Assembly: GCA_030770535.1 (NCBI GenBank)
Contig: JASVEC010000041.1
Coordinates: 248,001-312,000, forward strand
From: Batkoa obscura
Lineage: Eukaryota > Entomophthoromycota > Entomophthoromycetes > Entomophthorales > Batkoaceae
Reading direction: 5' to 3'
Length of the DNA stretch: 64,000 nucleotides
The position numbers were made by a program, and so were the translations under genes. The notes beneath the pieces are model-generated. The model did not search any database, was not told where the DNA came from, and saw only the letters and a program-made list of their open reading frames with translations. Positions 29,778 through 44,805 of this stretch are shown one piece after another (position 1 is the first letter of the stretch; each line of letters opens with the position of its first letter).

Positions 29778-30618
29778 AAATTTAGCATTTACGTGTATTA
29801 AATATGAAGCCACAGAGTTGATTTTATGTGTTAACATAATACTAATCTTTTAATAGGTACTTAAAAACACTTTCAAAATAGTATATTAGCATCAACTATA
29901 AACTCAACTCGGTAAAACATACACTACAATTTACCCTGAGCATAGCAACGGAGCAAAACTCCAACTAATAGATAATACAAAGTGGTTGTAAACCCTTAAG
30001 CTACAAAATCGTATGGACGAAGATGTAAGTTGATTTGCTAATATTAGAAGAAAATAAATTACCATATATAGTAATTTCCAAAACTTACCTAATTTAAAAA
30101 GGAAATCCTGCCACAAAAGACAATATGAATAATTTAAATCAACGAGGTTGGCTTTCATAGTTTTATGCTAATAATATTAAGTCAAATTTTATAAAGTATC
30201 CAATTTAATTAACACTTTGATTTGGGCTGCCTGAACTAAGTTTAAGTAACACTAATCTTAAATTAGTTATATGCTTTACTTATATAGTTTTGAATATTGA
30301 AAGTTTATTTACTGTTATATGAAATCAAGTTAAAGTATAATAAGTGATCTTGAGTATCAATATATAAAATAATTTATCATTGTTTGTTAAAAAATGGACT
30401 CAATACATTAGTTTTTTTAATAACTATTTAATGAAATCATATTAATTGTTCATAAAAAGATAAATTTAACCAATTTTATCATTAAAATATAAATTTTTAG
30501 AAATTAAAAATGTATTAATAACCTGTGTTTACCTCAAGTCAATAACTTTTATACAAATACTTAAATATTGAAATTATAATAAAACAGGAAATTGCATAAA
30601 CCCTCCTTTAAAATCTGT

Positions 30619-30716
30619 ATGGGTTATCTTTTTTGTTTCTGCATTTTGTTCACTTTGCAAGTAGCTTAAAACTCTAAAAACCTTAAGCTGATTTTTGATG
30701 CAAAAAACATCCTGAA
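30619..30716 (+). mobile_element. Diverged second subfamily of the palindromic MITE
   Basis: Starts ATGGGTTATCTTTTTT, has TTGTTCACTTTGCAAGTAG at the centre and ends GCAAAAAACATCCTGAA. It aligns with 26644-26746. Confidence 0.5.
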
Positions 30717-31667
30717 AAGTAATTTTAATTTACTTCTCTTTATTCAATTAATTGAAATTATCACTATTAAAGATATAATAATCACGCTTCTATGTAAGCT
30801 ATGGTTGAAATAAAAACAAGATTCGAAAGATATATTAACCCATCAATCAAAATAATGAAGCATTAATCCCTACATAAATTGTTATATTATTAATCAATTA
30901 AAAGTATTAACCCATAAGTTATCCCTCATTTTTTATTATTCTTGAATCTATAAATTTAATATTGTCTAATAAATTTGCTTAATTTAGAGAATTGCCGTCA
31001 ATAATATTGACACCATATTTAATTAAAAATTTACTTGTGATGTATCTATTCCTATTATAACAATGTAGTAGATTTACTTAACACCCAACCCTTGTAAGTG
31101 GGTATTAAATTTCTTTATAAATATCACGCAAACACTAAGACGAGCAAGTTAATTTTCTTCACATTAATGAATACATTTTATCTTCTTATTTTAAATTTAT
31201 TTATCTCAATTTATTGATATTAAACTTAAAATTTTTAACAGGAATACCGATTAAACTTTTAGCATTGAGTAAAAGTAATAGATTAAGAATTCTAATCGAA
31301 TTTTGTTTAGTAAATGGTGAAATACCCGTAACTTACTACAAGCGGTATTATCATTTTTAAATAAAAATGGCTACTCTGATCATACTAATTTCAATTATTC
31401 AGGGAAAGCGAATAGGAATTGCCTTTTAAAATAAATAAAACGATTATTGCTATTTATGGGATGCGATATAAATTTGCCATACTTGGAGGTCATTAGATTT
31501 TTAAATTAAATTGGAAATCTTTTCTACTTTTAATAGTAATTGTTATTCTTTTAAGACCTTTTTGCGCGCGCATAAAATTCAATTTGTATTCTATTTAATC
31601 ATAGCACTAAGGAGGTGGGGAGATTTCTAAAAAAAGTATGAGCAATAATTGAGTAGAAGAGTAAAAG

Positions 31668-31678
31668 TATATAAATAG
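31668..31678 (+). promoter_or_regulatory. TATA box of the Zn2Cys6 gene
   Basis: TATATAAATAG lies 28-38 bases upstream of the first in-frame ATG (31706). A transcript starting about 30 bases after this box would barely include that ATG, so starts at 31721 or 31772 are more plausible. Confidence 0.55.
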
Positions 31679-31705
31679 TGGTCGAATTCCCTTTGATACA
31701 ATAGT

Positions 31706-32137
31706 TTGATATTTATCAATATGTGCAAAGACTTCATTTCAGTTAACTTTGACTTTAAAAATGATTTTAAAATGGAATACCTCGATGAAGCTCTCGTGAC
31801 ACATCCCTACAAATGTATGTACTGCCAAGCAAATCGTCTAAAATGTAATAAAGCTAAAGGCTGTTGTGATAAATGCCTACGTCGTAACCTAGTTTGTAAA
31901 TATGATAGTAAACCCCCTAGATCTCATCGTCCTAAAGATATCAAGTTAGCATCTCACCTTAACCGTTTTTCCATAGTTCCTAAAACTAAGAAGTCAAATA
32001 AAAAATCAAAAAGTAATACTAGTGCATTGACACCAGAAAAAGATATAAGTTCCTCAGAAACAATGCCAAGTGAAACGTATGAATCAAATGGCGAACAGAA
32101 TTCAAATAGGCACTCAATTAGTTTTCTATTATGTTGA
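31706..32137 (+). CDS. Small Zn2Cys6 (Gal4-type) zinc-cluster protein
   Basis: Fungal-specific binuclear zinc cluster with spacing C-x2-C-x6-C-x6-C-x2-C-x6-C (CMYCQANRLKC ... CDKCLRRNLVC), then a basic linker (PPRSHRPKDIK) and a Lys/Ser-rich tail. The full frame is 143 aa from 31706. In-frame Mets at 31721 and 31772 (MEYLDEA) are likelier starts given the TATA box at 31668. There is no fungal transcription-factor middle domain and no clear activation domain, so it is a DNA-binding module alone or a small regulator. It stands by itself in a desert, 5 kb from any other gene. The target is unknown. A hidden 3' exon cannot be excluded, though the frame ends cleanly. Confidence 0.75.
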   Translation: MIFINMCKDFISVNFDFKNDFKMEYLDEALVTHPYKCMYCQANRLKCNKAKGCCDKCLRRNLVCKYDSKPPRSHRPKDIKLASHLNRFSIVPKTKKSNKKSKSNTSALTPEKDISSSETMPSETYESNGEQNSNRHSISFLLC

Positions 32138-32648
32138 TCACATCCTAATTTCTTATTAATTTATTTTCGTTTTAATAAAATTTACTTACTAACTATTTCG
32201 CACCTTAATAAATTTATTTGCTTTATCATGGTATTTTTTTAACATTTAAAACCATTAATGATAGCACGATAGTGAGATTTTGATCTTGGGATAAAGTACT
32301 AATTAGCCTGATTTATAGTGTGTTTATACTGGAAAAGGGATATGTAAAAATGTAAGTATACTAAAATAATTTTTTAAATTTTAATCTAAAGCCTATTGCT
32401 ATTTTAGTTAAACTTCTAATTAATAACTCACTCATTTTGTTCAAAAAATAATTATTATTTGGAACCAAAACTTTAAAAATATAAATAAAATTTTTGTTTT
32501 ATGTTCATTTGTTTTTAAGGTTTTAAGCCTTCGATAGAAAGTAGGTTACAATTTATTATTATCTTTTAAAACTAACAAAATAGTTAATATTTCTTTATAT
32601 AATCTTACGTTAAAATAAGAAATTGGAATTCATAGATATTTCAATATG

Positions 32649-32787
32649 CAACGTGGATTTGATGTTGAGGGAAAGTGTGACGGCGCGGAACATCTGCCCA
32701 GTTGCTAGCAATTTTTTTCATCTTTGTAGTAGCTGGGCAAATATTTATACCACATCACGTTTTTCCACTTTTCTAAATCCATGTTAA
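32649..32787. repeat. Foldback element with nested inverted arms and a GC-rich island
   Basis: Outer arms AACGTGGATTT (about 32650-32660) and AAATCCATGTT (about 32775-32785) are near-perfect inverted repeats. Inner arms TGCCCAGTTGCTA (32695-32707) and TAGTAGCTGGGCA (32727-32739) match at 11 of 13. The interior includes GACGGCGCGGAA, much richer in GC than its surroundings. It could be a MITE of another family or a structured RNA gene. Confidence 0.55.
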
Positions 32788-33871
32788 TAGATTTTAAAAA
32801 GGATCAATAAAATTGGAAACGAGGCTACAAATATATTATAACACTGTTCTAATACATTTACATAAGTTATAAAGTACTTGATTTACGTTTTATAATAAAT
32901 AAGTGTTATTTCATATTTTTACGGAATTTAGGGTGTTTATGGGTGTTAATATTTTACATCTAAACTATTAATCAAATTGTTGCTGTTGAGGGTCAAAGAT
33001 ATATCATGTTTCGAGAGGATCGAACTATTTTTTATCCATATTCTTTATAGATGCTCAAGTAGCCCTAAAACATGTTAGTTTTGAAAAAAAACATGTAAAC
33101 TATCAATATTAAATAACATAATAAAATATTACTATTAAAGCCTAGAATTTGACTTTACTTTATTTCAGTTAATAGAAACTGGTCATTCAAACATTGGGTT
33201 ATCTTGTGATTCTTCTAGGATAACTCATTTTTACCATAATAATTTATTTAATGTTTTGGATAATGTGATTCCTTTTACCTTGACTGTTACTCGGATTAAG
33301 CTTTACATTTAAAACTAAATTTCCACCAAACCCATGCTTTGATTTGTTTTTAATATTCCGCAAAATAGTTTCATGTAGTATATCTTTTAATGTTATATAC
33401 ATTAATGTAGATGTGGGTTTTTTCTAAATGTGACCAGTTGTTCTTTATAGCTCCTAGGTATCTAGATGTAATTTAGCAGATTAGTTATTGAAATCAAATC
33501 TCAAGCCATTGTAATAGTTATTGATTATCTTAAATTCAGATTAAATACGAGGGTGGATCAAAAAGGTTAAAAGTAAAGTAAAAATAAAAAAATGAAAATT
33601 TAATGTATGTTTTTTTATATAAGTGGGTTAGTTTAAAAGCTCTGTTCAATTTTTGTTCAATTTAAATTTTAGCAAAAATTGCAAATTAATTATAAAATGC
33701 TATGAAAGTATTTACTTTTTTGCTCAATTTAAAATACTCATATAGAAGCGTTTTTTTAACCAGTATTTGTTTGAAAATTTGAAAAGTTACACTACAGAAA
33801 ATGAAAGACTTTACCTTTAATTTCAACTAAGCTTTAAACTTACCTAAATATAATTTACAGATTTTATTTAA

Positions 33872-33967
33872 CACATATGTATTTTTCATTTGAGAATTTT
33901 AGTAATAGTCTTTCCACTCAAATAGCGCTTAAAAAATGGAAAAAGTAATGAAACCAAAAACATCACC
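33872..33967 (-). mobile_element. Palindromic MITE copy, left partner of a tandem pair
   Basis: Starts ACATATGTATTTTTCATTTG, has CTCAAATAGCGCTTAAAAAA at the centre and ends AAAAACATCACC, directly before the next copy. Confidence 0.8.
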
Positions 33968-33969
33968 AA

Positions 33970-34076
33970 TATATGAGGATATATTTTTGTGTTTAACAAT
34001 TTTACTAACAATCTTTCCGCTCGAATAGCGCTTAAAAAATGGGAAAGTAATGAAATTAAAAAAAACACCCTCATAT
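33970..34076 (-). mobile_element. Palindromic MITE copy, right partner of a tandem pair
   Basis: Starts ATATATGAGGATATATTTTT, has CTCGAATAGCGCTTAAAAAA at the centre and ends AACACCCTCATAT. It follows the previous copy by only a few bases, in the same orientation. Confidence 0.85.
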
Positions 34077-36074
34077 TCTAAATCTCAAATTAAATAGGTA
34101 ATTATTTTTATAAAAAACTAATAAAATAGTTTTATTTTTTTATCCTGAAAATAATTACTTACTCAATTTAAAACTTAGGATCTATATTAAATAAAAATTT
34201 TAGATTATATTTTTTTAAAAGTTTTATATCAAATTTTTATCTTTACTATTCTCTTTACTTTTTTATCCTACTTTTATACTATACTTGACTTATTTTATGA
34301 AGAAAATGGTGCATATGAAAGCCGACCTAATAGTTTGTGATGTTATATTTTATTATGCACTTTAATAATTTAACTTATGATTTTAACTTTGTTCAATATA
34401 TTAAAAAAAATTGTTTTTGATTTTTTTTAGTTTGATTAATAAATATGATTATGCTCATTCCTTGAAGCTACAAAAAAGCTTTGCTTTATTTTTATTTTTA
34501 TTTTTATTTATAGTCAATTTTTTCAGTATGAGTTTAAAAATTATATCTTTTGCATATTCTTAAATTATATTAAGGTACCTTAACTTCAAATTAAAAGCAA
34601 TGGAAAAGATTTAATTTCAAGCCGCCCTATAATTTAAAATTTTAGTTTTAAAAGTAAATTTTCTATTTTTAGCAATGATTTTTTTTTTCTAATTTTTTAA
34701 ATATTTTTAAATTATACGAATTGGAATTTCTTTTGCCAAATGTTATTGATATTTTAATAATAAAAAATAATAAACAATATAATAAATAAATAAAACTATA
34801 GGTTTTAATCGGGAAAAAATAATACATATATAATAAGAAGCTCTATTTTTTTTTTCAAAAATTTATTTGGACTTTACTAACAAATAAGGCTGATTTTAAA
34901 TAGCGAAAATAATAATAAAGTTTGATTAATTTGACTATTAAATTTAGAATCAATTCAACTGCTTGCTTAATTTTTACCTCACTTTATATTATTATAATGC
35001 TTCAACCCAAATCTAATATTTACTTTTATTATCATCTGCCAAATTTCACAATCCCTTACTCTTGTGTTACTTTATATAACCTGATTTTATGGCTTTAAAT
35101 TTATAGAATTAAAGCTGTATTATTTTCATAATAATGTGTATTGTCAATGGGGTTTATAGATGTTTTATTTCTTTCCTTAGTTAAATATCATCCTTGTATA
35201 AGCTTTTGTCTTAATCTTAATCTTGATCTTTAAACAATCCATAAAAGTTTTGGAATTCTTCAGTTTTGACCCTTCCTTTCAATCCTTTTTTCTAGTGATT
35301 TTCCGATACTTAAAAATCAGTAGAAAGTACCTCTAAAACTGAGCATCAAATATACAATGTTTTGACTATTCAAATCTTTGAGGACTTGTTTTTGTAAAAG
35401 TATTCCTATCTTACCAAAAGGTACTCCATTGAGCAATTAATCTACTAAGTTGAGTAAATTGATATATCTCTTATTTGTATGTAGCTAATAAAACATTTAA
35501 TATTGATTCTTTTTAGTGTGAAAATTTCTTATTTCGTTTTAATAATTAATCGGTTTGAAATTGAGCTATTTAATTAACCAATGTAAATAATACAGATAAT
35601 TAACATTTTCTTCTAAACATAGTTGACCTACAAGGTAAGCACTGATATGCAAAAAAACTAAAATTGATGAAAAAGCGATCTTTAGATATTTCTGAAGGAA
35701 ATCTAAAGGCTTTAGCGTAGTATACTTTCTATAAGACTTTGAAGTAATCGTAGGGAAGATTTATCTTTTTTTAAATTAAACTTAATCATTTCAGAAAATA
35801 GGCTATTATGTGAGGGCGGAGCTGCGATTGAATCAATGTTGATATAATAAAAGTTTTGTATGAGATCCAGATTATTAATCCGGGAAAAAAGGGTTTTGTA
35901 GAATTATTAAAATTAGGACAAATTACGTTAACAAAATCCAGCCTATTCTCTTATAGATTAATATTTATTGAAAAGCAATTAGTAAAAGCAGCAATCTAAG
36001 AAATTCATAAAGATAGAATGAAAATCAGAAAATACTTGGCTCATTTTATCATGTATATTAACACTTAAAAAAAG

Positions 36075-36130
36075 GTATTTGTTACTAACTAAAAGTTTGA
36101 GGTCCTGGGTCTAAGCCAGAGTAGTATATT
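36075..36130 (+). repeat. Possible SINE/tRNA-like remnant
   Basis: GAGGTCCTGGGTCTAAGCC resembles the T-arm and B box of tRNA-derived SINEs. No A box is clear and the element's limits are unknown. Confidence 0.25.
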
Positions 36131-36865
36131 CGTTAGAAAAGTTCCTGTAGAATCAAGCTTAACTTAAAGGATAGCTATTTATTCCTATATAGCCTGATAT
36201 TTTTATCATCTCTAGGGACAATAATGAAGGAGTATCTCACTTCAAGATAGCTACAGTCCCTATAAAAACTTAATTAATGGTTTTCTTGGTTTTGTTCTAT
36301 TTTACCATTTGATTTGGTATATAAATAACTTTTAACTAACGTTGTTTTTAAAATTGAACTTTGCACATAATAAAATTAATATTTTAAGTTTATTCGTATT
36401 TTAGAGTTTAAAATATAACATTATTATAAATATACTTTTTAATGAATGATTGTTTATATCTTACTTTGCTATAACAATTAATAACTCTTCTATTTTAATT
36501 TTAATAGATGAAAATCACCTTATTATCATTATTGAAGTTTAAGTTTGAAAAATTAATAATAAAAAAACATGTTTTTACTTTATATTATAAATTATAAACA
36601 TTTGATTTTTAATATACTAAAAGTTTCTATTAAACTATTATAAATTACATGGGTTTCATATTTAATTTATATTTTAATTAAATAAAATATTGGATCTATC
36701 AATTAGAATACGATTAATCACATCAAATATAAAATTTATTAAAGTCTACAAAGACGAATCAAGCTCATATTAAAAACAATCTTTAACTTAATATTTATAA
36801 TAACATAAAAAATAATTACTATATAATAAAACTACTTTAATCCCCACACTTTAATTTTATAGAAA

Positions 36866-37670
36866 TCAATTAGATTTTTTAATTTGTTCCATTTCCTGCT
36901 TCCAAGCTCTGTTAATTTCCGTTTCCATTTGAGGTAAATCCAAATCTTTAGCTAACCATTTAATACTATCTTTATCCACTAATGGTAGTTCTGGATCCTC
37001 TTTCTTCAATCTTTTATCTAAATCGTTTAAATGTCTATCTATTTTATCTTCTGTAATCAATTCACATCTATTTTGTTTAATTAATAAGTTTAAATGTTTT
37101 GCCCCATGAAAAGCTTTAAAATGAGAATAAGTTCGAAAGGCATTATAAAAGAAAGGAATATTGGGTAAAGGTAAAATACTAAATAAACTAGTTAATGGTA
37201 AGGTTAATACGCTTAGATAATAATATTTTTGATGATATTGTTCACGATAGAGAGACATAGATGTGAGTTTTTTCATTAGTTCCTCACTATTAAATGCTTT
37301 TGGATATACAATTGGAATCTAAAAAAGAATGATTAAAATTTATTAATATGTGAGTTGAAATGATCATTTTTTAAGTTATTATTTTTACCTTATCATTTTT
37401 ATTTTTGTTACTCTCCTTATTATTTAGTTCAAATTCTTGTATTGATGGTATACTTTTAAAAAAAGTTTCATTATGCTCTACTTTATCTAACACTTTTAAA
37501 CCCCATTGATATAATTTATATTTAACTGTAGTTGGTTTTGCTAAAGATAATTGTTCCCATTTTCTACTAGCATAATCAATTCCTTTACCTACTATTCCAC
37601 TCGATTTAATATTAGAAGAACAGCATAAGCCATATCGGCCTTTAAGGATGGGGATAATATATATTTTCAT
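36866..37670 (-). CDS. Mitochondrial K+/H+ exchange-related protein (Mit_KHE1 family)
   Basis: Two exons (37389-37670 and 36866-37318) join in frame to 244 aa. The start MKIYIIPILKGRYGLCC and the KWEQLSLAKPTTVKYKLYQWG block resemble the Mit_KHE1 family (yeast YDL183C and relatives), implicated in mitochondrial inner-membrane K+/H+ exchange and volume control. A middle hydrophobic region (LSVLTLPLTSLFSILPLPNIPFF) with an FRTYSHFKAFHGAKHL segment follows, and the tail is charged. No long cleavable presequence is evident. Function is inferred from family only. It is the first of three minus-strand genes in a row, before NDUFB10 and Derlin. Confidence 0.75.
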
Positions 37671-38183
37671 TTTTGGAGATTGAAATTAACGTTGAGTAAA
37701 TAAGAAGTTAAATGTTTATTAACTTAGATGAATTTTATTTATTTAGTATCTTATTATTAAATCATCAGTTTTTATTGGTGGAATTAACTAAAGTTAAAAA
37801 ATGAACTGACTAATTATTAAGTAATTATAATACTTTATTGTAATATTCCAATGATATAATATATTAAAATTATTAACTATGAATAAAATAAATCAAATTT
37901 TATAAAATATTAAAATTATCAAAATATAACCATAATAATAATTTAATCATAAATCATAGCATAAACTTTATTTAAATTCTATTGATTTCTAATTGAAAAG
38001 TATTTAACATTAATAATAAAATGAATGTATAATCCTATTTCTATTAAACAATCATCTTTTGATTTTTTCTATAAAAATAACACTTCAGTTCCATTAAAAT
38101 CGAAAAAAAATCACTTAAAAATCGAAAAAATTTTAACAGTTCCTTTAATAAAATCTCCAATTCTAACCATTGTTTAATTTAAC
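37671..38183. other. Intergenic region, about 0.5 kb
   Basis: AT-rich spacer between two minus-strand genes. I see no repeats and no coding frame in it. Confidence 0.55.
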
Positions 38184-38623
38184 TTAGCATTCTAGAAAAA
38201 GAAACATTAACATCTTTAATAAAACTTCTTTTAAAAATGTTCTTACATGTTCTGAAGGTCCACGACGTTCGCCACCAACTCGATTTTTTTGTAAACGTTG
38301 TAAATAAGCTTCAGCTAAATGACGACAATGTTGGTAATGATTAACACTTTCTGTCTTATAACATTGAACTAAACTTTGTCGAATAATTCTTGCTTCATAG
38401 ACCTTTACCCAATCTTCACGTACTCTTTGGGCTCGAGCTTCAATAATGGCTAAAGTAAAAAAAATAAAAGTAATTAAAAATTAATTATGTTTAGATTAAA
38501 GTTAGTTTATTGTTACGGTGAAGAGTAGAATTGAAATTTACCAACTGGATTTTTGGGATCAAAATCAGCATCATTAAAATCGGGTACTCGGGGAAACACT
38601 TGATGTTCGTATGGACGTGGCAT
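38184..38623 (-). CDS. Complex I accessory subunit NDUFB10 (PDSW)
   Basis: Peripheral accessory subunit of mitochondrial NADH:ubiquinone oxidoreductase, on the intermembrane-space side of the membrane arm. Two exons (38542-38623 and 38184-38449) give 115 aa. The N-terminal RPYEHQVFPRVPDFNDADFDPKNP leads into a helical domain with C-x-x-E and spaced cysteines (QCYKTESVNHYQHCRHLAEAYLQRL), the pattern of this family, whose cysteines form disulfides in the intermembrane space. There is no presequence, as expected. The last ~20 residues (after GPSEH) are not recognisable and could be replaced by a further exon, since GTAAGA occurs there as a possible donor. Its presence implies a full complex I, unlike budding yeasts. 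Confidence 0.8.
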
Positions 38624-38871
38624 TTTGTTATATTTAGAAAATAAATTGAAATAAAGTTAAATTTATTTTGGACTATGATTTGTTCAACTGTTCGATTAAA
38701 TTAGGATCAAAAATCATTAGGGGAATTCATTAAATTTTGTTCTTTTTATACAATTTTATTTTTTAATATAAATTTTGATATAATAAATAAATTTCAATAA
38801 ATAGCCAAAGTAAAATCAAACTTTTAATAAAGCAAAATAAAATTTTTAATATTCATAAAAAAGCTCTTAAA

Positions 38872-39902
38872 TTAATCTTCATGTTCATGGACCTGTTGTT
38901 GGTTTTGTTGTTCAAATAGTACTTTCCTAAAAAATATATTAATACTTGTCTTCATCATTAATAATAATAAACTTACACAAACCTAGGAGCAGCGAGATAT
39001 CTAACACCCCTTGAGGATGGTTGGGATGGCCAAACGTCATCTAAAAAGTAATAAACATGGCCCACAAACATGGAAATTAAATGGAGATAAGGTATCTGTT
39101 TTTGAAATATAGCACTCATACTAACTAATACAAATGGTAAATAAGGCGCATGGAATGTAAATAACCCCAGAAAGGCTAGTTGCACATCCGGCGATTTTCG
39201 TGACCAAACATAGGTTAGAGCAAAAGTTAGGAGGGTTGAAAGAAAGGGCACTTTTAAAAAGGGACCTATTACCTATATGGGTTAATAATTAATAATTAAT
39301 AATTAATATTCAATGGGTTTTAAAATGATAGGAAACAATCAACTTACTAAAAATGAAGAAGCAAAGTAAATTAACATAAAGCAAAAATCCGCTGTTCTTC
39401 CATAAAAACTACCCTCTTCTAACATACGGGAATAATTTATACTATATAAATATTATTATTTAATATTTTAGTATATATATTGAATTATATTAATTAATAT
39501 AAATAGATGGATGAAAACTTACAAAAAAAACATGTAAAAAAACCATTCCATATCTAATTTGCCAAAATAAAAAAAATTGGTAAATAAACGCCATATCTAA
39601 TAATAATAAAATTTAATTAATTCATATTCTTTTTTCATATAAATAGATTATAGTATTAATAACACTTACTTGAAATTCTTCAAACACTAATTTATAATTT
39701 AAATAAATTTGAAAATAAGACAATAAATTTAGGGACTAAATTAAAAAAAGATTAGTATTTAGTTGACTTATTTTTAAATGTAACTTTTATACTAAATAAT
39801 AAAACTCACAATTGACGCAGTTAATAATAAAGTAGTTGTAAAATACAATCTAGTAACTACAGGTATATCAAAGAACCATTGTACAAGTTGATTTTGTATC
39901 AT
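38872..39902 (-). CDS. Derlin (Der1-like) ER-associated degradation rhomboid pseudoprotease
   Basis: Multi-pass ER protein that helps move misfolded proteins to the cytosol for degradation with Hrd1 and Cdc48. Six exons (39810-39902, 39670-39735, 39523-39596, 39348-39441, 38977-39272, 38872-38926) give 225 aa. Family marks are QWFFDIPVVTRLYFT near the start, the WR signature in IWRLFTNFFYFGKLDM, YSRMLEEGSFYGRTADF, and FGLFTFHAPYLPFVL followed by HVYYFLDDVWP. No rhomboid Ser/His dyad is seen, as is normal for Derlins. The hydrophilic tail (QQNQQQVHEHED) lacks a clear SHP box for Cdc48 binding. Confidence 0.92.
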
Positions 39903-40508
39903 CTAATTTAATAAATTTATTCTTTTAATAAATCGATAGAAAATAAAGTTATGAAAAAATAGGTTTCATAAATAAATTAAGTGACTAGCTTTAAATTTAG
40001 GTGAATCTTAAGTTAACCAATCAACGATAAGATGTGTTGGCAATTTTAAATGTTAATAATCTTGATAAATTATTTTATTGAATACTAATAGATAGAAGGA
40101 TTTTTTTTCAATAATGCTAATAAAAATTTTAAATTATTATTTGAAACATATAAAATTAGAATATTAATTTATAAATATAAACTATTTTTAATTTTATTTA
40201 CTATTGATACATTCTATTTTTATTTCTATTTATTAATGTTAATTTATTTTTAAAAAAGATTAATAAATTTCAAAAATGTTCTAAAAATCCACTTAATAAA
40301 TTAACAAATCTAATAACACCAACTAATTATATTCTCATTCCTGTCATCTAATTGGTTAATATATCTAAATCAAAAATAAATTTAAAAAACAATTAAAAAT
40401 TCAAAAGTTAATATATTCAAAAAGATCAACGATAACATTTTATTTCATTTTAAATAACAATAACTAACTTGTATCAACTAATAATAATAATATAAAATAT
40501 TCCATAAA
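39903..40508. other. Divergent promoter region, about 0.6 kb
   Basis: Lies between the Derlin and ArfGAP starts. AT-rich, with no repeats of the window's families and no clear site beyond poly(A/T) tracts. Confidence 0.55.
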
Positions 40509-43556
<3,048 letters not shown>

Positions 43557-43852
43557 TTAGCTGTTGAAAATTCTTATTGAATCATGATTGTTTTTATTAA
43601 AGATTAAAATAAAATTGGAGAATTTTTTAAATATTATTATGAATAATAGAACTACCTTTTATATATTATTTTAAATAATTTTGTTTATTTATTATTATGA
43701 GAATAATTGTATTCTAATTTTCAACTATAGTTAATTATATTAAATTGAAATAAATCAATTGAAAAATTAAATTAAAATTTAAAAAATATAAAGTTACTAA
43801 TTTAGTTTACTAATCATAATCTAATAATAAAAACAGGTCCTATTTTGATCCA

Positions 43853-44248
43853 CTATACTTGGTTTTCCTCTTTATTTTCTATCTCTTGTTTCTTTTTCTT
43901 CAACTCCATTTTCATTTGACTTCCCCATTGACTCTTTAAATTCTCATCACTGGTCTCTAACAAATAATTATCCAAACCACCTTTTTTATCAATAGTCCTT
44001 AAAGCAGCCATACTTACGGTTAAATTATAACTCTTCCCCATCAATTCTGAAAATAAGCTTTTTTTAGTTACATTGGGAAACCATTTACGTTTTGTTTTAT
44101 GATTACTATGAGGTTTGTTGTTACCACTTAATACTTGTTTTCCTCCTAATAAGTGCCCTTCCACATTTCGGAAAATATTATAATAGTTACGTCGATTCTC
44201 GCGGTTGCTCTTGATGATAGTTCCGAATTGCTTTAGTTGATAACTCAT
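43853..44248 (-). CDS. Mitochondrial large-subunit ribosomal protein bL28m
   Basis: Single exon, 131 aa. The core GKQVLSGNNKPHSNHKTKRKW, the NVTKKSLFSELMGKS segment and ALRTIDKKGGLDNYLLET match mitochondrial bL28, the last phrase being characteristic of fungal mitochondrial L28 (yeast MRPL24). The N-terminus is basic and could act as an import signal. The C-terminus is Lys/Glu-rich. Its stop codon faces that of the ArfGAP gene at 297 bases. Confidence 0.88.
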   Translation of the reverse strand: MSYQLKQFGTIIKSNRENRRNYYNIFRNVEGHLLGGKQVLSGNNKPHSNHKTKRKWFPNVTKKSLFSELMGKSYNLTVSMAALRTIDKKGGLDNYLLETSDENLKSQWGSQMKMELKKKKQEIENKEENQV

Positions 44249-44731
44249 GTTTTTGATTGTTTGACGGAAAATTGAAGTATTGAAGGGAGATAGAATTTTT
44301 AGTTTGATGGTAACTTTATTATGGGATTTTTAGGATAGAATCGGGTTTTGTTCTATTATTTAGATGTTGAGATTGAAAATCAAATTTAATTAATGGATAT
44401 GAGAAAATTAATATTTACTATCATTATCTTTTTAAAAGATATCAATCAATTCAAATTTAATTAAAACATTTATTTATATCTTTTTCATAAAAACATAATT
44501 ATTTCCCCAATGATTTGTATTTAAAACAACTTTTAAAGAAAATCCTTTGCTTTACAAAAAACATGAAGTTTTACAAGCGATATATTATTTTTATAATGTC
44601 AATGATTTTAAATAACTATATCTTAGAAAATTTTGTAAAACTATTTTTAATAATATCATAAATAGGATAAACATTTCTATTTCTAGTATTTATATTAGTA
44701 AACATGACTTGTTTCAAATACTAAATGAGAA

Positions 44732-44800
44732 TGTTTTTTTGCTCAACAATTTACTTAATAACTTATTGAAATTTCAAACTGTTTAAAACTGAACAAAATT
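44732..44800 (-). mobile_element. Degenerate copy of the second MITE subfamily
   Basis: AATGTTTTTTTGCTCAAC and CTGTTTAAAACTGAACAAAA align with the reverse complement of the 26644 copy. It abuts the standard copy at 44806. Confidence 0.35.
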
Positions 44801-44805
44801 TTGAG

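Larger units (their letters stand above)
26357..31705. other. Gene desert, about 5.3 kb
   Basis: Very AT-rich with no frame that looks coding. It holds two diverged relatives of the palindromic element (26644-26746 and 30619-30716), one standard copy (29674-29777) and a TTTTTA microsatellite near 29484-29510. The remainder shows no structure I can name. Confidence 0.55.
32138..36865. other. Gene desert, about 4.7 kb
   Basis: AT-rich and without coding signal. It contains a foldback element (32649-32787), two adjoining palindromic MITE copies (33872-34076), a TTTTTA microsatellite near 34488-34509 and a tRNA-like B-box remnant near 36085-36125. Confidence 0.55.

Noticed and set aside
29931-30158. 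75-codon minus-strand frame in the desert
   Set aside because: No start context, family or neighbours. Stops are expected to be this far apart by chance in several places of a 5-kb desert.
33886-34074. Short open frame on the minus strand with repeats of an FLSAIRAE-like phrase
   Set aside because: It is the translation of the two palindromic MITE copies. Similar frames appear in other copies (e.g. 51162-51347) and drift without coding constraint.
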